Shown one piece after another: positions 1 through 11,540 of a DNA stretch of 39,529 nt. Within the stretch, counting starts at the first letter, position 1. Each line of letters opens with the position of its first letter. The notes under the pieces were generated by a model. That model was not told where the DNA came from and ran no database searches. It saw only the letters and a program-made list of their open reading frames with translations. The stretch lies in assembly GCA_913055565.1 (NCBI GenBank), contig CAJXKP010000026.1, positions 1 through 39,529 of the forward strand. The letters run 5' to 3'. Source of the stretch: an uncultured Ectothiorhodospiraceae bacterium. GTDB taxonomy: Bacteria; Pseudomonadota; Gammaproteobacteria; Nitrococcales; Nitrococcaceae. A program made the translations under genes and the position numbers.

Positions 1-1
1 C

Positions 2-2284
2 CAGGGCCGGCCGGCGGTGGAGCTCGATCTCAAGCGCAGCGCCAACGGCGACACCCTGGAGGCCGCCCGCATCATGCAGCGCTGGGCGACGCAGACCCGG
101 GCGACCCTGCCCCCAGGCGTCGGGCTGACGACCTTTGACGAGTCCTGGAGCCTGCTGCAGGAACGCATTATGCTCCTCATCAAGAACGGCGCCACGGGGC
201 TTTTGCTGGTCCTCCTCGTGCTGTTCCTGTTCCTGCGTGGCTGGGTCGCCACATGGGTCGCGCTGGGCATACCCACTGCCTTCCTCGCCGCGCTCGCGCT
301 GCTCTACGCCTTCGGCGGCTCCATCAACATGATCTCGCTGTTCGCGTTCATCATGACGCTAGGCGTCATCGTCGACGACGCCATCGTCGTCGGCGAGCAG
401 GCCCTGTCGCGCTATCAGGAGCGCGGCGAGAGCGCGGTGAGCGCCTCGGTCAACGCCGCACGCCGGATGTGGCCCCCGGTTCTGTCGTCGAGCCTGACCA
501 CCATCGCCGCCTTCCTACCACTAATGCTCGTCGGCGGCGTTATCGGCAACATCCTCTTCGATATCCCGTTCGTGCTGATATGCGTCATCCTGGCCTCCCT
601 GGTCGAGGCCTTCCTGGTGCTACCGGGCCACCTCGCCCAGACCTTCCCGGGCATGTCACGTCAAGACACTGGCAGCGGCCTGCGCGCGCGCTTCGACCGG
701 GCCTTCAACCGATTCCGCGACGGGCCCTTTCAACGGAGCGTGGCGCTTGCCGTGCGCTGGCGGACCACAACCCTGGCCACAGGCGTCGCGCTACTGCTCA
801 TCACCACCGGGCTGCTGGTGGGTGGCCGTCTGCCTTTCTCGTTCTTCCCCTCGCCCGACAGCAACATCCTCTACGGCAACGCCAAGTTCGTTGCCGGCAC
901 CCCCGAGAAGGACGTCAACGCCTTCATCGACCACCTTCGCGAGACGTTATATGCCACCGAGGACGCGCTGGCCGGCGAGCCGGTCAACCTGGCCGTGGCA
1001 CGTCGCGGTACTACGGCCGGCGAGCAGGAGGCCGGCGGCTCCCAGTCCGGCGACCAGTTCGGTGCCCTCGTCGTCGAGCTGGTCAACCCCAGCCAGCGCG
1101 CCATTAGCGCCTCGGACTTCCGAGACCGCTGGCGCGCCCGGATCGAGCCGGCCGCCGGCCTGGAGTCGCTGAGCCTGAGCGTGCGTAGCGGCGGCCCGCC
1201 CGGTCGGGATCTCAGCATCCGCCTCACCGGGGCGGACGCCAACGCCCTAAAGGCGGCCGCCACCGATTTAACGGGCGTCCTAGAGGACTTCGCGGGCGTA
1301 TCAGCCGTCACCGATGACATGCCCTACGGACGCCAGCAGATCCTCTACCGGCTCAACGACCAGGGGCAATCCATCGGCCTCACCGAGGCCGACGTCGGCC
1401 GCCAGCTTCGCGCCGCCTACGCCGGCGATCTGGCCCAGATCTTTACCCGCGGCGAGGACGAGTTGGAGGTGCGCGTGGGTGTCACGCAAACGGCCCGGAA
1501 CGATCCCGCGGCCCTGGGCTGGCTGCCCATTAAGACCCCACGAGGCGAAACGGTTCCCCTCGAAGGGGTGGTCGACTTTCGCACCCAGCGCGGCTTCGAG
1601 GCGTTGCGACATGCCGAGGCCCAGCTCGCGGTACAGGTTCAGGGGGACGTCGATCGCGAGGTCACCAACGCCAACCGCATCCTGGATCAGCTTAAAGCGG
1701 ATGCACTGCCGCGCATCAGCTCGCAGTACGGTGTGGCCTGGGAGTACACCGGCCGCGCCGAGGATCAGCGCGACACCCTAGCCGACATGAAACGGGGCCT
1801 AGTCCTGGGGTTGGTCCTGATCTATCTGGTCCTGGCCGCCGTCTTCGCCTCCTATATATGGCCCCTGGTCGTCATGGCCGTCATCCCCTTCGGCCTGGTC
1901 GGCGCGCTAACCGGTCATTGGCTCCTGGGCATCGATCTCACGATCCTGTCTCTATTCGGTATCTTCGGCCTATCCGGCATCGTGGTTAATAACTCCATCA
2001 TCCTGGTCAGCTTCTACCGCGACCTGCGCACGGAGCAGATGAGCGTCTATGATGCCCTCGTCGGCGCGAGCTGCCGGCGTCTACGCCCCATGCTGCTGAC
2101 CAGCCTGACCACCATGGGCGGACTCACCCCGCTGTTGTTCGAGACCAGCCTCCAGGCGCAGTTCCTGATTCCTATGGCCGTCTCGCTCGTCTTCGGCCTG
2201 GCCTTCGCAACCGTCATCGTGCTCTTCCTCGTCCCGGCCATGCTGTCGCTGGAGCAGGGCATCGCGGCCCGGTTCAGCGCCTAG
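2..2284 (+). CDS. RND efflux permease, C-terminal part (5' end outside window)
   Basis: This is an inner-membrane proton-driven efflux permease of the RND superfamily (AcrB/MexB-like), which works in a tripartite pump with a periplasmic adaptor and an outer-membrane channel. The reading frame is open from base 2, so the gene begins upstream; a GTG at 17 is only an internal codon. What is visible is about 760 residues: a hydrophobic block with the TM4 motif GVIVDDAIVVGEQ (bases ~370-400), TM5-7, a second periplasmic porter region, and a closing TM8-12 block with GLSGIVVNNSIILVSFYRD. The N-terminal TM1 and first porter half are missing. No adaptor or outer-membrane partner lies downstream, so they are presumably upstream. 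The substrate cannot be told from sequence. It could equally be an uncharacterised RND-family permease rather than a drug pump. Confidence 0.93.
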   Translation, partial: QGRPAVELDLKRSANGDTLEAARIMQRWATQTRATLPPGVGLTTFDESWSLLQERIMLLIKNGATGLLLVLLVLFLFLRGWVATWVALGIPTAFLAALALLYAFGGSINMISLFAFIMTLGVIVDDAIVVGEQALSRYQERGESAVSASVNAARRMWPPVLSSSLTTIAAFLPLMLVGGVIGNILFDIPFVLICVILASLVEAFLVLPGHLAQTFPGMSRQDTGSGLRARFDRAFNRFRDGPFQRSVALAVRWRTTTLATGVALLLITTGLLVGGRLPFSFFPSPDSNILYGNAKFVAGTPEKDVNAFIDHLRETLYATEDALAGEPVNLAVARRGTTAGEQEAGGSQSGDQFGALVVELVNPSQRAISASDFRDRWRARIEPAAGLESLSLSVRSGGPPGRDLSIRLTGADANALKAAATDLTGVLEDFAGVSAVTDDMPYGRQQILYRLNDQGQSIGLTEADVGRQLRAAYAGDLAQIFTRGEDELEVRVGVTQTARNDPAALGWLPIKTPRGETVPLEGVVDFRTQRGFEALRHAEAQLAVQVQGDVDREVTNANRILDQLKADALPRISSQYGVAWEYTGRAEDQRDTLADMKRGLVLGLVLIYLVLAAVFASYIWPLVVMAVIPFGLVGALTGHWLLGIDLTILSLFGIFGLSGIVVNNSIILVSFYRDLRTEQMSVYDALVGASCRRLRPMLLTSLTTMGGLTPLLFETSLQAQFLIPMAVSLVFGLAFATVIVLFLVPAMLSLEQGIAARFSA

Positions 2285-2380
2285 CCGCGCGCTTGAGAAC
2301 CTAGCGAAACCCTGGCTTGTGGTGCCAACCGCGGTGTCGCGCTAGGCTATCGGCGTGGTGCGCACTGGCGTTGGTAGAAC

Positions 2381-3409
2381 GTGGCACGAAGACAGACGAT
2401 CATCCGTACGCTAATGGCAGGACTCATCCTGCTCGTCCTCCTGGTCATGGCGTGCCCGGCGGCGATGGGCGCGCCGGGCAACGATGAGCCCGTTGTTGTC
2501 CAAACGGGGGTCTATGTCGCGTCGATCAACGATTTCGATATCCGAGAGGGCTCCTATGAGTTCACGGGCTACCTGTGGTTCCGCTGGCAAGAACGGTTGC
2601 CACCGGGGACGGAGAACCGCATCGACTTCGTGCTGGTCAATGGGGAAATGCTGGCCATCGACGACGTCGATGTCCGCGAGCACAACGGTTGGTACCGCCA
2701 GAGCCATCGCTTTAGCGCCAAGCTGCGCAACGTCTTCCCTCTGCATAAGTATCCCTTCGACCAGCAAACCCTGGAGATGGTCATCGAGCATCGCTGGCTC
2801 GGCACCGACCATATCGTGTTTCAACCCGACGAGGAGGCGCTGCCCAGCGCCTCCCTAGCGACGGCCGCCCTGGGGCCAGACGTCCAGGTCCGCGATTGGT
2901 CGATCATCGACGACGACGTCACGCATACGAGCCGAGTCCAGGAGTATTCCACGAATTTCGGCTGGCTCGACCCCAACAAATGGGATCGCAAGTCCTCGCG
3001 TTACGCCTTGCGGATCCCGATGGACCGTTCGCTGACCCCGTACGTCATTAAGTCGGTGGTGCCGCTCGCGATCATCGTGCTAATGAGCTTCTGCGTTTTC
3101 TACATCGATGCCAAGGAGTTCCAGGCCCAGATCAGCATCACCATAACGGCGCTGCTGTCAGCGATCGCCTTCCACATCTCGCAGGCCAACACCCTGCCGA
3201 AGGTGGGTTACCTGGTTGTCGCCGACATCTTCTACCTCCTCAGCTACTCCGTCATCTTCCTGGCGCTGGTACAAGTCATCATCACGCACGTTAGCCACCA
3301 CCGCGGCTATCCAAGGCAGGCCGAGCGCATCGACGATTACGCCCGCGTCGTTTTCCCGATCCTGTTCTTCCTGCCCATTGGCTACCTCATCGTCTACGGC
3401 TACCAGTGA
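2381..3409 (+). CDS. Prokaryotic pentameric ligand-gated ion channel (Cys-loop superfamily, GLIC/ELIC-like)
   Basis: Predicted homopentameric ligand-gated ion channel of the inner membrane, with the ligand domain in the periplasm. The 342 residues begin with a signal peptide (about 1-30). An extracellular beta-sandwich (about 36-215) contains the signature YPFDQQ (residues 124-129) of the loop that is disulfide-bonded in animals; as in other bacterial members, no cysteine pair is present. Four helices follow: M1 about 220-242 with the conserved proline (SVVPLAII), pore-lining M2 about 248-268 (ISITITALLSAIAFHI) ending in NTLPK, M3 about 276-302, and M4 about 322-341. The M2-M3 NTLPK is typical of GLIC-like channels. 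The start is GTG with no strong ribosome site. It lies alone after the RND gene, 96 bases away. Gating ligand and ion selectivity are not predictable here. Confidence 0.93.
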   Translation: MARRQTIIRTLMAGLILLVLLVMACPAAMGAPGNDEPVVVQTGVYVASINDFDIREGSYEFTGYLWFRWQERLPPGTENRIDFVLVNGEMLAIDDVDVREHNGWYRQSHRFSAKLRNVFPLHKYPFDQQTLEMVIEHRWLGTDHIVFQPDEEALPSASLATAALGPDVQVRDWSIIDDDVTHTSRVQEYSTNFGWLDPNKWDRKSSRYALRIPMDRSLTPYVIKSVVPLAIIVLMSFCVFYIDAKEFQAQISITITALLSAIAFHISQANTLPKVGYLVVADIFYLLSYSVIFLALVQVIITHVSHHRGYPRQAERIDDYARVVFPILFFLPIGYLIVYGYQ

Positions 3410-3594
3410 CGCAGGCGAGCTATAAGGGAAACGCTAAACCATTCACGTGCCCCGGAGCGGCTGGGCGTGACCGGACTAGCGCTGACATGCGGCCGAGGGA
3501 TGCATGAGAGTAGGGTGCGGAAGCGAACCGAGGTAGATAACTCGCCGGGATTGATCATACTAAGTTCGATCAGTTAGGTCGGTAGCCCGGATAC

Positions 3595-3630
3595 GCCAGG
3601 GAGACGCTTCATAATTCGCGTCTCCCTGGC
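3595..3630. other. Perfect 13-bp inverted repeat
   Basis: GCCAGGGAGACGC (3595-3607) and its exact complement (3618-3630) enclose a 10-base AT-rich loop. No T-run follows, and the repeat ends about 10 bases before the ribosome site (AAGGAG) of the transporter remnant. It could be a terminator for the channel gene or a leader hairpin that affects translation of the downstream gene. The rest of the 245-base gap 3410-3654 shows no gene. Confidence 0.6.
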
Positions 3631-3654
3631 AAACCATCACAAGGAGCGGGGAGC

Positions 3655-4581
3655 ATGCCGGACGCGGAGAGCTTGGTCAGCATCCCGCTTTACTTCCAGA
3701 AATCCGAGCTGGTCGTCACCTTCCTGATCGCCCTCGCCGGCATCGCCTTCGGTAACCTGACCGTTAAGGGCGTCGGCTTTGGCTCTAGCGGCGTGCTGAT
3801 CGCAGCCATGGTGGCCGGCTACTCCTTCCAGTTCGACGCGGTAAACATCCTCGCCGACCTCGACATCGTGCTGTTCCTGCTCTGCGTGGGGCTGGAGGCT
3901 GGGCCGAGCCTCTTTCGCGCCTTCAAGCGCGACGGCAAGCGCTTTATCAGTAACGTCCTTGTCCTGCTCGGCGTATCGGCCGTCAACACGGTGGTGCTCA
4001 TCGCCATTACCGGCGTGCCCATCGGCATCGGGTTGGGCCTGTTCGCCGGGGCGTTCACCTCCAGCCCGGCCCTGATTAGCGCCCTGCAGTTCAGCCCCGA
4101 GCAAGAGGTTATCTTCGGCTACGGTGTGGCCTACCCCTTTGGCCTGATCGGGGTGATCCTGTTCATCAGTATCGTCGTACGACTGATGAAGCGTCGCATG
4201 GATGACGAGTTGCGCGGCCGCAGCCAGCTCAATGCCGCGGTCTACAAGCTCGATAGCGACGCCTACCACGGCTCCCGCATCGCTGACGTGCCCCTATTCC
4301 AGGAACACGATGTCGTTGTATCCGGCATCCTGCGGGATCTATCCATCCACTCGGCGAGCGGTGGCACCGTCCCCCAGCAGGGTGACACCCTGCGCCTGGA
4401 GGGACTGCCCGAGAACGTGGCCGCCGTCGGCAGCGCCTTGGGGGCAGAGGTTCAAGGCCCCTTCGACGAGCAATCGGAGCTGAACACGCGCTCGATCGTT
4501 GTGGAGAACACCTAGGTGGTGAACCGCTCCCTGCGTGACCTCGGGCTGCGGCTACGCTTTAACGTCTCGCTGACACGATTG
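3655..4581 (+). pseudogene. Truncated AspT/YidE/YbjL-type (AAE family) transporter
   Basis: Full-length AAE-family transporters are about 550 residues: membrane half, two TrkA-C (RCK) domains, second membrane half. Here only the first half remains. The 286-residue open frame (ATG 3655, ribosome site AAGGAG) has five or six hydrophobic segments in residues 15-185, including LCVGLEAGPSLF and AFTSSPALISAL, then one TrkA-C domain (about 195-275). It stops with TAG at 4513-4515. Directly after the stop, in the same frame, bases 4516-4581 encode VVNRSLRDLGLRLRF followed by NVSLTRL, which looks like the start of the second TrkA-C domain. Then the homology ends and the second membrane half is absent. 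I infer a decaying gene with a premature stop and a large 3' deletion. A functional half-length protein is possible but unlikely. Confidence 0.75.
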
Positions 4582-4664
4582 GCCCCCGCCCAGGCCGTCA
4601 AGAAGAGGCCGCTGATGCGCGCAACTCGCCGACGACGCCGGTCGGGGACAGGAGAAACGACGCC

Positions 4665-5398
4665 ATGGCAGCCAGCCTGTTCGTTGTGACCAATCGCGCG
4701 TCTGCCAAAAACCGCTCCGCTGATGACTATCGCCTGCGCGACGTGCCCAACAGCAAGGGCTTGAAGGAACTGCGATTGTTCCAGGCAACGCCGCAGGACA
4801 AGGACCTCCAGGACTGGCGGTTGGAACTGATTAAGGACCGTCCGCGGCAGCAGGACTTCGCGGCCTATAGCGTCCAGACCGCCCGCCGCCGCAACAGCTA
4901 CCGTGGCAGCGATCTCGCCGCCGCGCGCCTGGTGGATCGGCTACGACGAGAGAATAAGAATCTGGTCGTATTCATCCATGGCTATAACAACAACGCCGAG
5001 GACGCGTTCCGGCGAGCCTGGCGCCTCGCCGAGCGCTACCAGGCCGATACCAATCACGCCGACCACGCCCGCTGGGTTGAACGCCTGCGTACCATCCGCC
5101 GCGTCTACATCGCGATCAATCAAGATGACGCCGCGCTACGCCTTTCTGCGATGACGATCGGCGACCAACAGCAACCGCGTTTAGGCAACACCCTCGCCGA
5201 GCACAGGCCGCCGGCGCCTGTTACATCGACTTCACGCCCTACGTCGGCGACCGGCATTCCTACTTCGAGAAACACGACCTGGAGCGGGATGCCGCGTCAC
5301 CATTGACCGACTTCTTCCAACAAGCCCTTAAAGGCGAGATCGCGGAGGACCGACTCGCCTACCGACCAGCAACCAACACCTGTCGCATTGAGGGCTAG
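4665..5398 (+). pseudogene. Decayed alpha/beta hydrolase (DUF900-like) with lost core and frameshift
   Basis: The open frame 4665-5306 starts with ATG behind AGGAG and contains the oxyanion-strand motif VVFIHGYNNNAEDAF (about residues 100-114), typical of DUF900-like serine hydrolases. The segment that should carry the nucleophile motif (HSMGN-type) is missing: only about 30 residues separate the HGYNN helix from the late INQDDAALRLS strand. After RLGNT (about base 5195) the frame becomes nonsense. The correct C-terminus continues in another frame over about 5211-5398, reading YIDFTPYVGDRHSYFEKHD and ending in CRIEG before TAG at 5396-5398. So there is an internal deletion plus a single-base frameshift near 5200-5215. 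It lies next to another decayed gene, suggesting a region under relaxed selection. Confidence 0.8.
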
Positions 5399-5572
5399 CG
5401 CACGTATCTTCCCGTCTTCGGTCCCTTTCGCCGGGGTGGGTGTAATAGCCCGAGGGAGTCACTAGGGCCGCCACAACAGGCGCGGTTCAACATGGAAGCA
5501 CTGCCCCACGACATACGTCGGAGCAGGCGCGATAATCGCCACGTTCGTTGCCTATTGAGCAACCGGGCCGCT

Positions 5573-5580
5573 GGGAGAAG
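5573..5580 (+). promoter_or_regulatory. Ribosome binding site deciding a TTG start
   Basis: GGGAGAAG lies 5 bases before TTG at 5586 and 11 bases before the alternative GTG at 5592. The spacing favours the TTG codon as start of the oxoprolinase gene. Confidence 0.55.
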
Positions 5581-5585
5581 CAACT

Positions 5586-9197
<3,612 letters not shown>

Positions 9198-9311
9198 GCG
9201 CGATCCGTAGCGATGGCCTCAAGCCGGGGCTCTCTGGCAGGTGATGGTTGCGGCAGCCGCCTACGGCCGGAGGCCCCATCCACACCTCGTCATCGCGGTG
9301 CCAGGCGTCGC

Positions 9312-10103
9312 TCACGCCGCTTCGCCGGCGATGGGTTCCGGCTGTTCCGCCGTCGTCGCCCCGCCCACCAGCGCCAGCGTACCGTCGCGCTCCTCCACCA
9401 GAGCCGTGCAATTATCGATCCAGTCGCCGGCATTGCAATAGGTAATGTCGCCGTAGCGCAGCGTTGGACGATGGCTGTGGCCGCAGACGATGCCGTCCAC
9501 GCCACGCTGGCGCGCGGTGTGGATAGCGGCCTCCTCGAAGCGCCGAATGAAAGGCGAGGCGTCGCGCGACTGGTGCTTGAGGAAGCGCGCCAGCGACCAC
9601 GGCGGCAGCCGAAGCCACCGGCGCAGGCGACTCAAGGCCTGATTGACGCGAATCAACGCGCCGTAGGCACGCGTGCCGCCAATGGCGATTAGCCGCGAGA
9701 ACTGGACGGCGCTATCGAACTGGTCGCCGTGGACTACCAGTAGCCGCCGGCCATCAGCCGTGGTGTGGACCAGGCGATTGACGACGCGAATATTGCCCAG
9801 GGCGGTGCCGCGATGGACCCGCAGCATCTCGTCGTGATTACCCGGAACGTAGATAACGCGTGTGCCCCGCCGGGCCTTGGTCAGGATCGCGCGCAGGACG
9901 TCATTACAGGCCTGCGGCCAGGCGAAACCGTGCTGCATGTACCACAGATCCACGATGTCACCGACCAAATACAGGCGGTCGCACTCCACGGACTTAATGA
10001 AACGCCGAGCGTTGTCGGCCCGCGAGCCGGGGAAGCCGAGGTGGAGATCGGAGAGCCAGACGCTGCGATAGTAATGGGCGCTGGGGTGGCTGTGGACGCT
10101 CAT
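9312..10103 (-). CDS. plcP: Calcineurin-like metallophosphoesterase, PlcP-type phospholipase C
   Basis: A 263-residue metallophosphoesterase with the full motif set: SDLHLG (18-23), VGDIVDLWYMQ, YVPGNHDEML, VVHGDQFD and CGHSHRP near the C-terminus. Such proteins are usually labelled UDP-2,3-diacylglucosamine diphosphatase, but LpxH proper has GNRD where this has GNHD. PlcP, described in Sinorhizobium and marine heterotrophs, removes the head group of phospholipids during phosphate starvation to leave diacylglycerol. PlcP-encoding genes typically neighbour a GT4 glycosyltransferase (Agt), exactly as here, where agt is transcribed divergently. A strong candidate Pho box lies 49 bases upstream of the start. 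I therefore prefer PlcP over LpxH; the family is certain, the substrate is inferred. Confidence 0.8.
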   Translation of the reverse strand: MSVHSHPSAHYYRSVWLSDLHLGFPGSRADNARRFIKSVECDRLYLVGDIVDLWYMQHGFAWPQACNDVLRAILTKARRGTRVIYVPGNHDEMLRVHRGTALGNIRVVNRLVHTTADGRRLLVVHGDQFDSAVQFSRLIAIGGTRAYGALIRVNQALSRLRRWLRLPPWSLARFLKHQSRDASPFIRRFEEAAIHTARQRGVDGIVCGHSHRPTLRYGDITYCNAGDWIDNCTALVEERDGTLALVGGATTAEQPEPIAGEAA

Positions 10104-10152
10104 GGGCGCGCTTCTCGTTTTGCCTCATCACCCGTAAATCTGCCCCAAGGGC

Positions 10153-10170
10153 ATGACAAACGGATCACAG
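10153..10170 (-). promoter_or_regulatory. Candidate Pho box for plcP
   Basis: Read on the minus strand: CTGTGAT-CCGT-TTGTCAT. Each 7-base half matches the PhoB consensus half CTGTCAT at 6 of 7 positions, with the standard 4-base spacer. It ends 49 bases before the plcP start codon. Best scoring of the six candidates together with the 13912-13940 site. Confidence 0.6.
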
Positions 10171-10216
10171 GCAGGCGTCACTAGGATGACGGGCGCTGTG
10201 ACCACTGACACGCCTG

Positions 10217-10232
10217 TGACGCTGCAGCGTCA
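10217..10232. promoter_or_regulatory. Perfect 16-bp palindrome TGACGCTGCAGCGTCA
   Basis: Perfect dyad in the plcP/agt divergent promoter region. A related near-palindrome, TGACGTTGCAACGACA, lies at 13935-13950 upstream of the Mpo1-like gene. Each palindrome is separated by 73 bases from the start codon of the gene it precedes. The downstream half of each overlaps the first half-site of a candidate Pho box, so it may be part of that site or a second regulator's operator. Confidence 0.4.
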
Positions 10233-10244
10233 TGGCCCTTTAAC
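10227..10244 (+). promoter_or_regulatory. Candidate Pho box for agt
   Basis: GCGTCAT-GGCC-CTTTAAC on the plus strand; each half matches the PhoB half-site at 5 of 7 positions. It ends 61 bases before the agt start. Weaker alone, but it resembles the first two half-sites of the 13912-13940 site (ACGTCAT-GCGC-CTTTCAA), which also end 61 bases from their start codon. Confidence 0.4.
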
Positions 10245-10305
10245 CCGGGCCTGCCAGCCTCGTGATTGCCCCGGCGAGCCCGCCGGCAACCAACGAGGTG
10301 AGGCC

Positions 10306-11334
10306 ATGCGGATAGCCATTGCCACCGATGCGTGGTTCCCCCAGATCAACGGCGTGGTGACCACCCTATCCCGAACCGCCGACGCGCTACGCGAGGGTGG
10401 CGACACCGTCCAGCTGCTCACGCCATCCGAGCACCCGACGATCGCCCTGCCGAGCTACAAGGAGATCCGGCTAGCGCTGGCACCCTATCGGCGGCTGGCG
10501 GATCGGCTCGACGGCTTCGTGCCGGACGCCATCCATATCGCCACGGAGGGACCGATCGGCTGGGCGGCCCGGCGATACTGCCGGCGCCGCGGCCTGCCGT
10601 TCACCACCGCCTACCATACCCAGTTCCCGCGCTATGTCCGGCTCCGCGCTCCCATCCCCGAGACGGCGACCTACGCCTGGCTGCGGCGGTTTCATGCGCC
10701 CGCCCGACGCACCCTGGTGCCGACACCCTCCATGCGCCAGGAGCTCGCCGACTGGGGCTTCCGCGGCCTGAGCCTGTGGCCGCGGGGTGTCGATACGGAG
10801 CTATTCCACCCCGCGGCCGCGACGGCACTCGATGTGCCAGGCCCCATCCAGCTCTACGCTGGCCGCGTAGCGCGGGAGAAGAACCTGGAGGCCTTCCTGG
10901 CCGTGGATACGCCCGGTACCAAGGTCGTCGTCGGCGATGGGCCCGACCGCGAGGCGCTGGCGCGCGATTATCCGGACGCCGTGTTTACCGGCTATCGCCG
11001 CGGCCGCGACCTTGCGGCCACCGTGGCCACCGCCGACGTCTTCGTCTTCCCCAGCCGCACGGATACCTTCGGGCTGACCATGCTCGAGGCCATGGCCTGC
11101 GGCGTGCCGGTAGCCGCCTACCCGGTCACCGGCCCGCGCGATGTCGTCACCGAGGGCGTGACCGGCGCCCTGGACGAGGACCTAGGCGCCGCCATGGCGC
11201 GCGCCCGTGGCCTGGACGGCGCCGACTGCCGCGCCGTCGCCGAGGGTCACACGTGGTCGGCCTGCGCGGCGCGCCTGCGCAGCCAGCTAGCGCCCATCAG
11301 CCGAGTGCCGATGCCCGCCGCCGAGCCGGCCTGA
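10306..11334 (+). CDS. agt: GT4 glycosyltransferase, Agt-like (glycolipid synthesis)
   Basis: GT-B fold glycosyltransferase of family GT4, about 342 residues. The N-terminal half starts MRIAIATDAWFPQINGVV with a glycine-containing acceptor loop. The C-terminal half carries the nucleotide-sugar site: LYAGRVAREKNLE (R and K of the donor phosphate site), then VVGDGPDRE, and the EX7E-like DTFGLTMLEAMACGVPVAA. I chose ATG 10306 because GAGGTGAGG lies just before it; the open frame extends 51 codons further up without a good start. Divergent from the PlcP-like gene, it matches the known plcP-agt pairing in which Agt glycosylates the diacylglycerol released by PlcP to give mono-glycosyl or glucuronosyl diacylglycerols. 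Sugar specificity is not visible. Confidence 0.78.
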   Translation: MRIAIATDAWFPQINGVVTTLSRTADALREGGDTVQLLTPSEHPTIALPSYKEIRLALAPYRRLADRLDGFVPDAIHIATEGPIGWAARRYCRRRGLPFTTAYHTQFPRYVRLRAPIPETATYAWLRRFHAPARRTLVPTPSMRQELADWGFRGLSLWPRGVDTELFHPAAATALDVPGPIQLYAGRVAREKNLEAFLAVDTPGTKVVVGDGPDREALARDYPDAVFTGYRRGRDLAATVATADVFVFPSRTDTFGLTMLEAMACGVPVAAYPVTGPRDVVTEGVTGALDEDLGAAMARARGLDGADCRAVAEGHTWSACAARLRSQLAPISRVPMPAAEPA

Positions 11335-11382
11335 GCCCATTTGATAACGTTTAGGAAGCAATTCTCGTTTTGGCCTTCGAGG

Positions 11383-11484
11383 TGCTCGCGTTACCCCCTG
11401 CCGAGGGCGTCTGCGGCCAGGGAAGGCCGCAGTCGAGCCTCCACGGAAGGTTTATGGCGTCCCTCGATAGGGGTAACGCGAGCA
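11383..11484 (+). other. 102-base structured element (nested inverted repeats)
   Basis: A perfect 15-bp inverted repeat, TGCTCGCGTTACCCC at 11383-11397 against 11470-11484, brackets a further 6-bp pairing (CGAGGG 11402-11407 with CCCTCG 11461-11466) and an inner perfect 8-bp hairpin (CTGCGGCC 11411-11418, GGCCGCAG 11425-11432). Together they suggest a branched RNA in the leader of the aminotransferase gene. No T-run follows, so a simple terminator is unlikely. No direct repeats flank it and no transposase is near. The rest of the 206-base gap has no gene. Confidence 0.55.
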
Positions 11485-11540
11485 TGCGCCCTCCTGCTGG
11501 GGATCACATAATTCAAATTGCTGACGGTTAGGAGCATCGC

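Noticed and set aside
9312-10103. Naming the metallophosphoesterase as LpxH
   Set aside because: GNHD replaces the GNRD typical of LpxH, and the gene pairs with a GT4 glycosyltransferase under a Pho-like site; PlcP fits better.
11383-11484. MITE-type mobile element
   Set aside because: Terminal inverted repeats are present, but no flanking target duplication and no second copy are visible in this window; left as a structured element.
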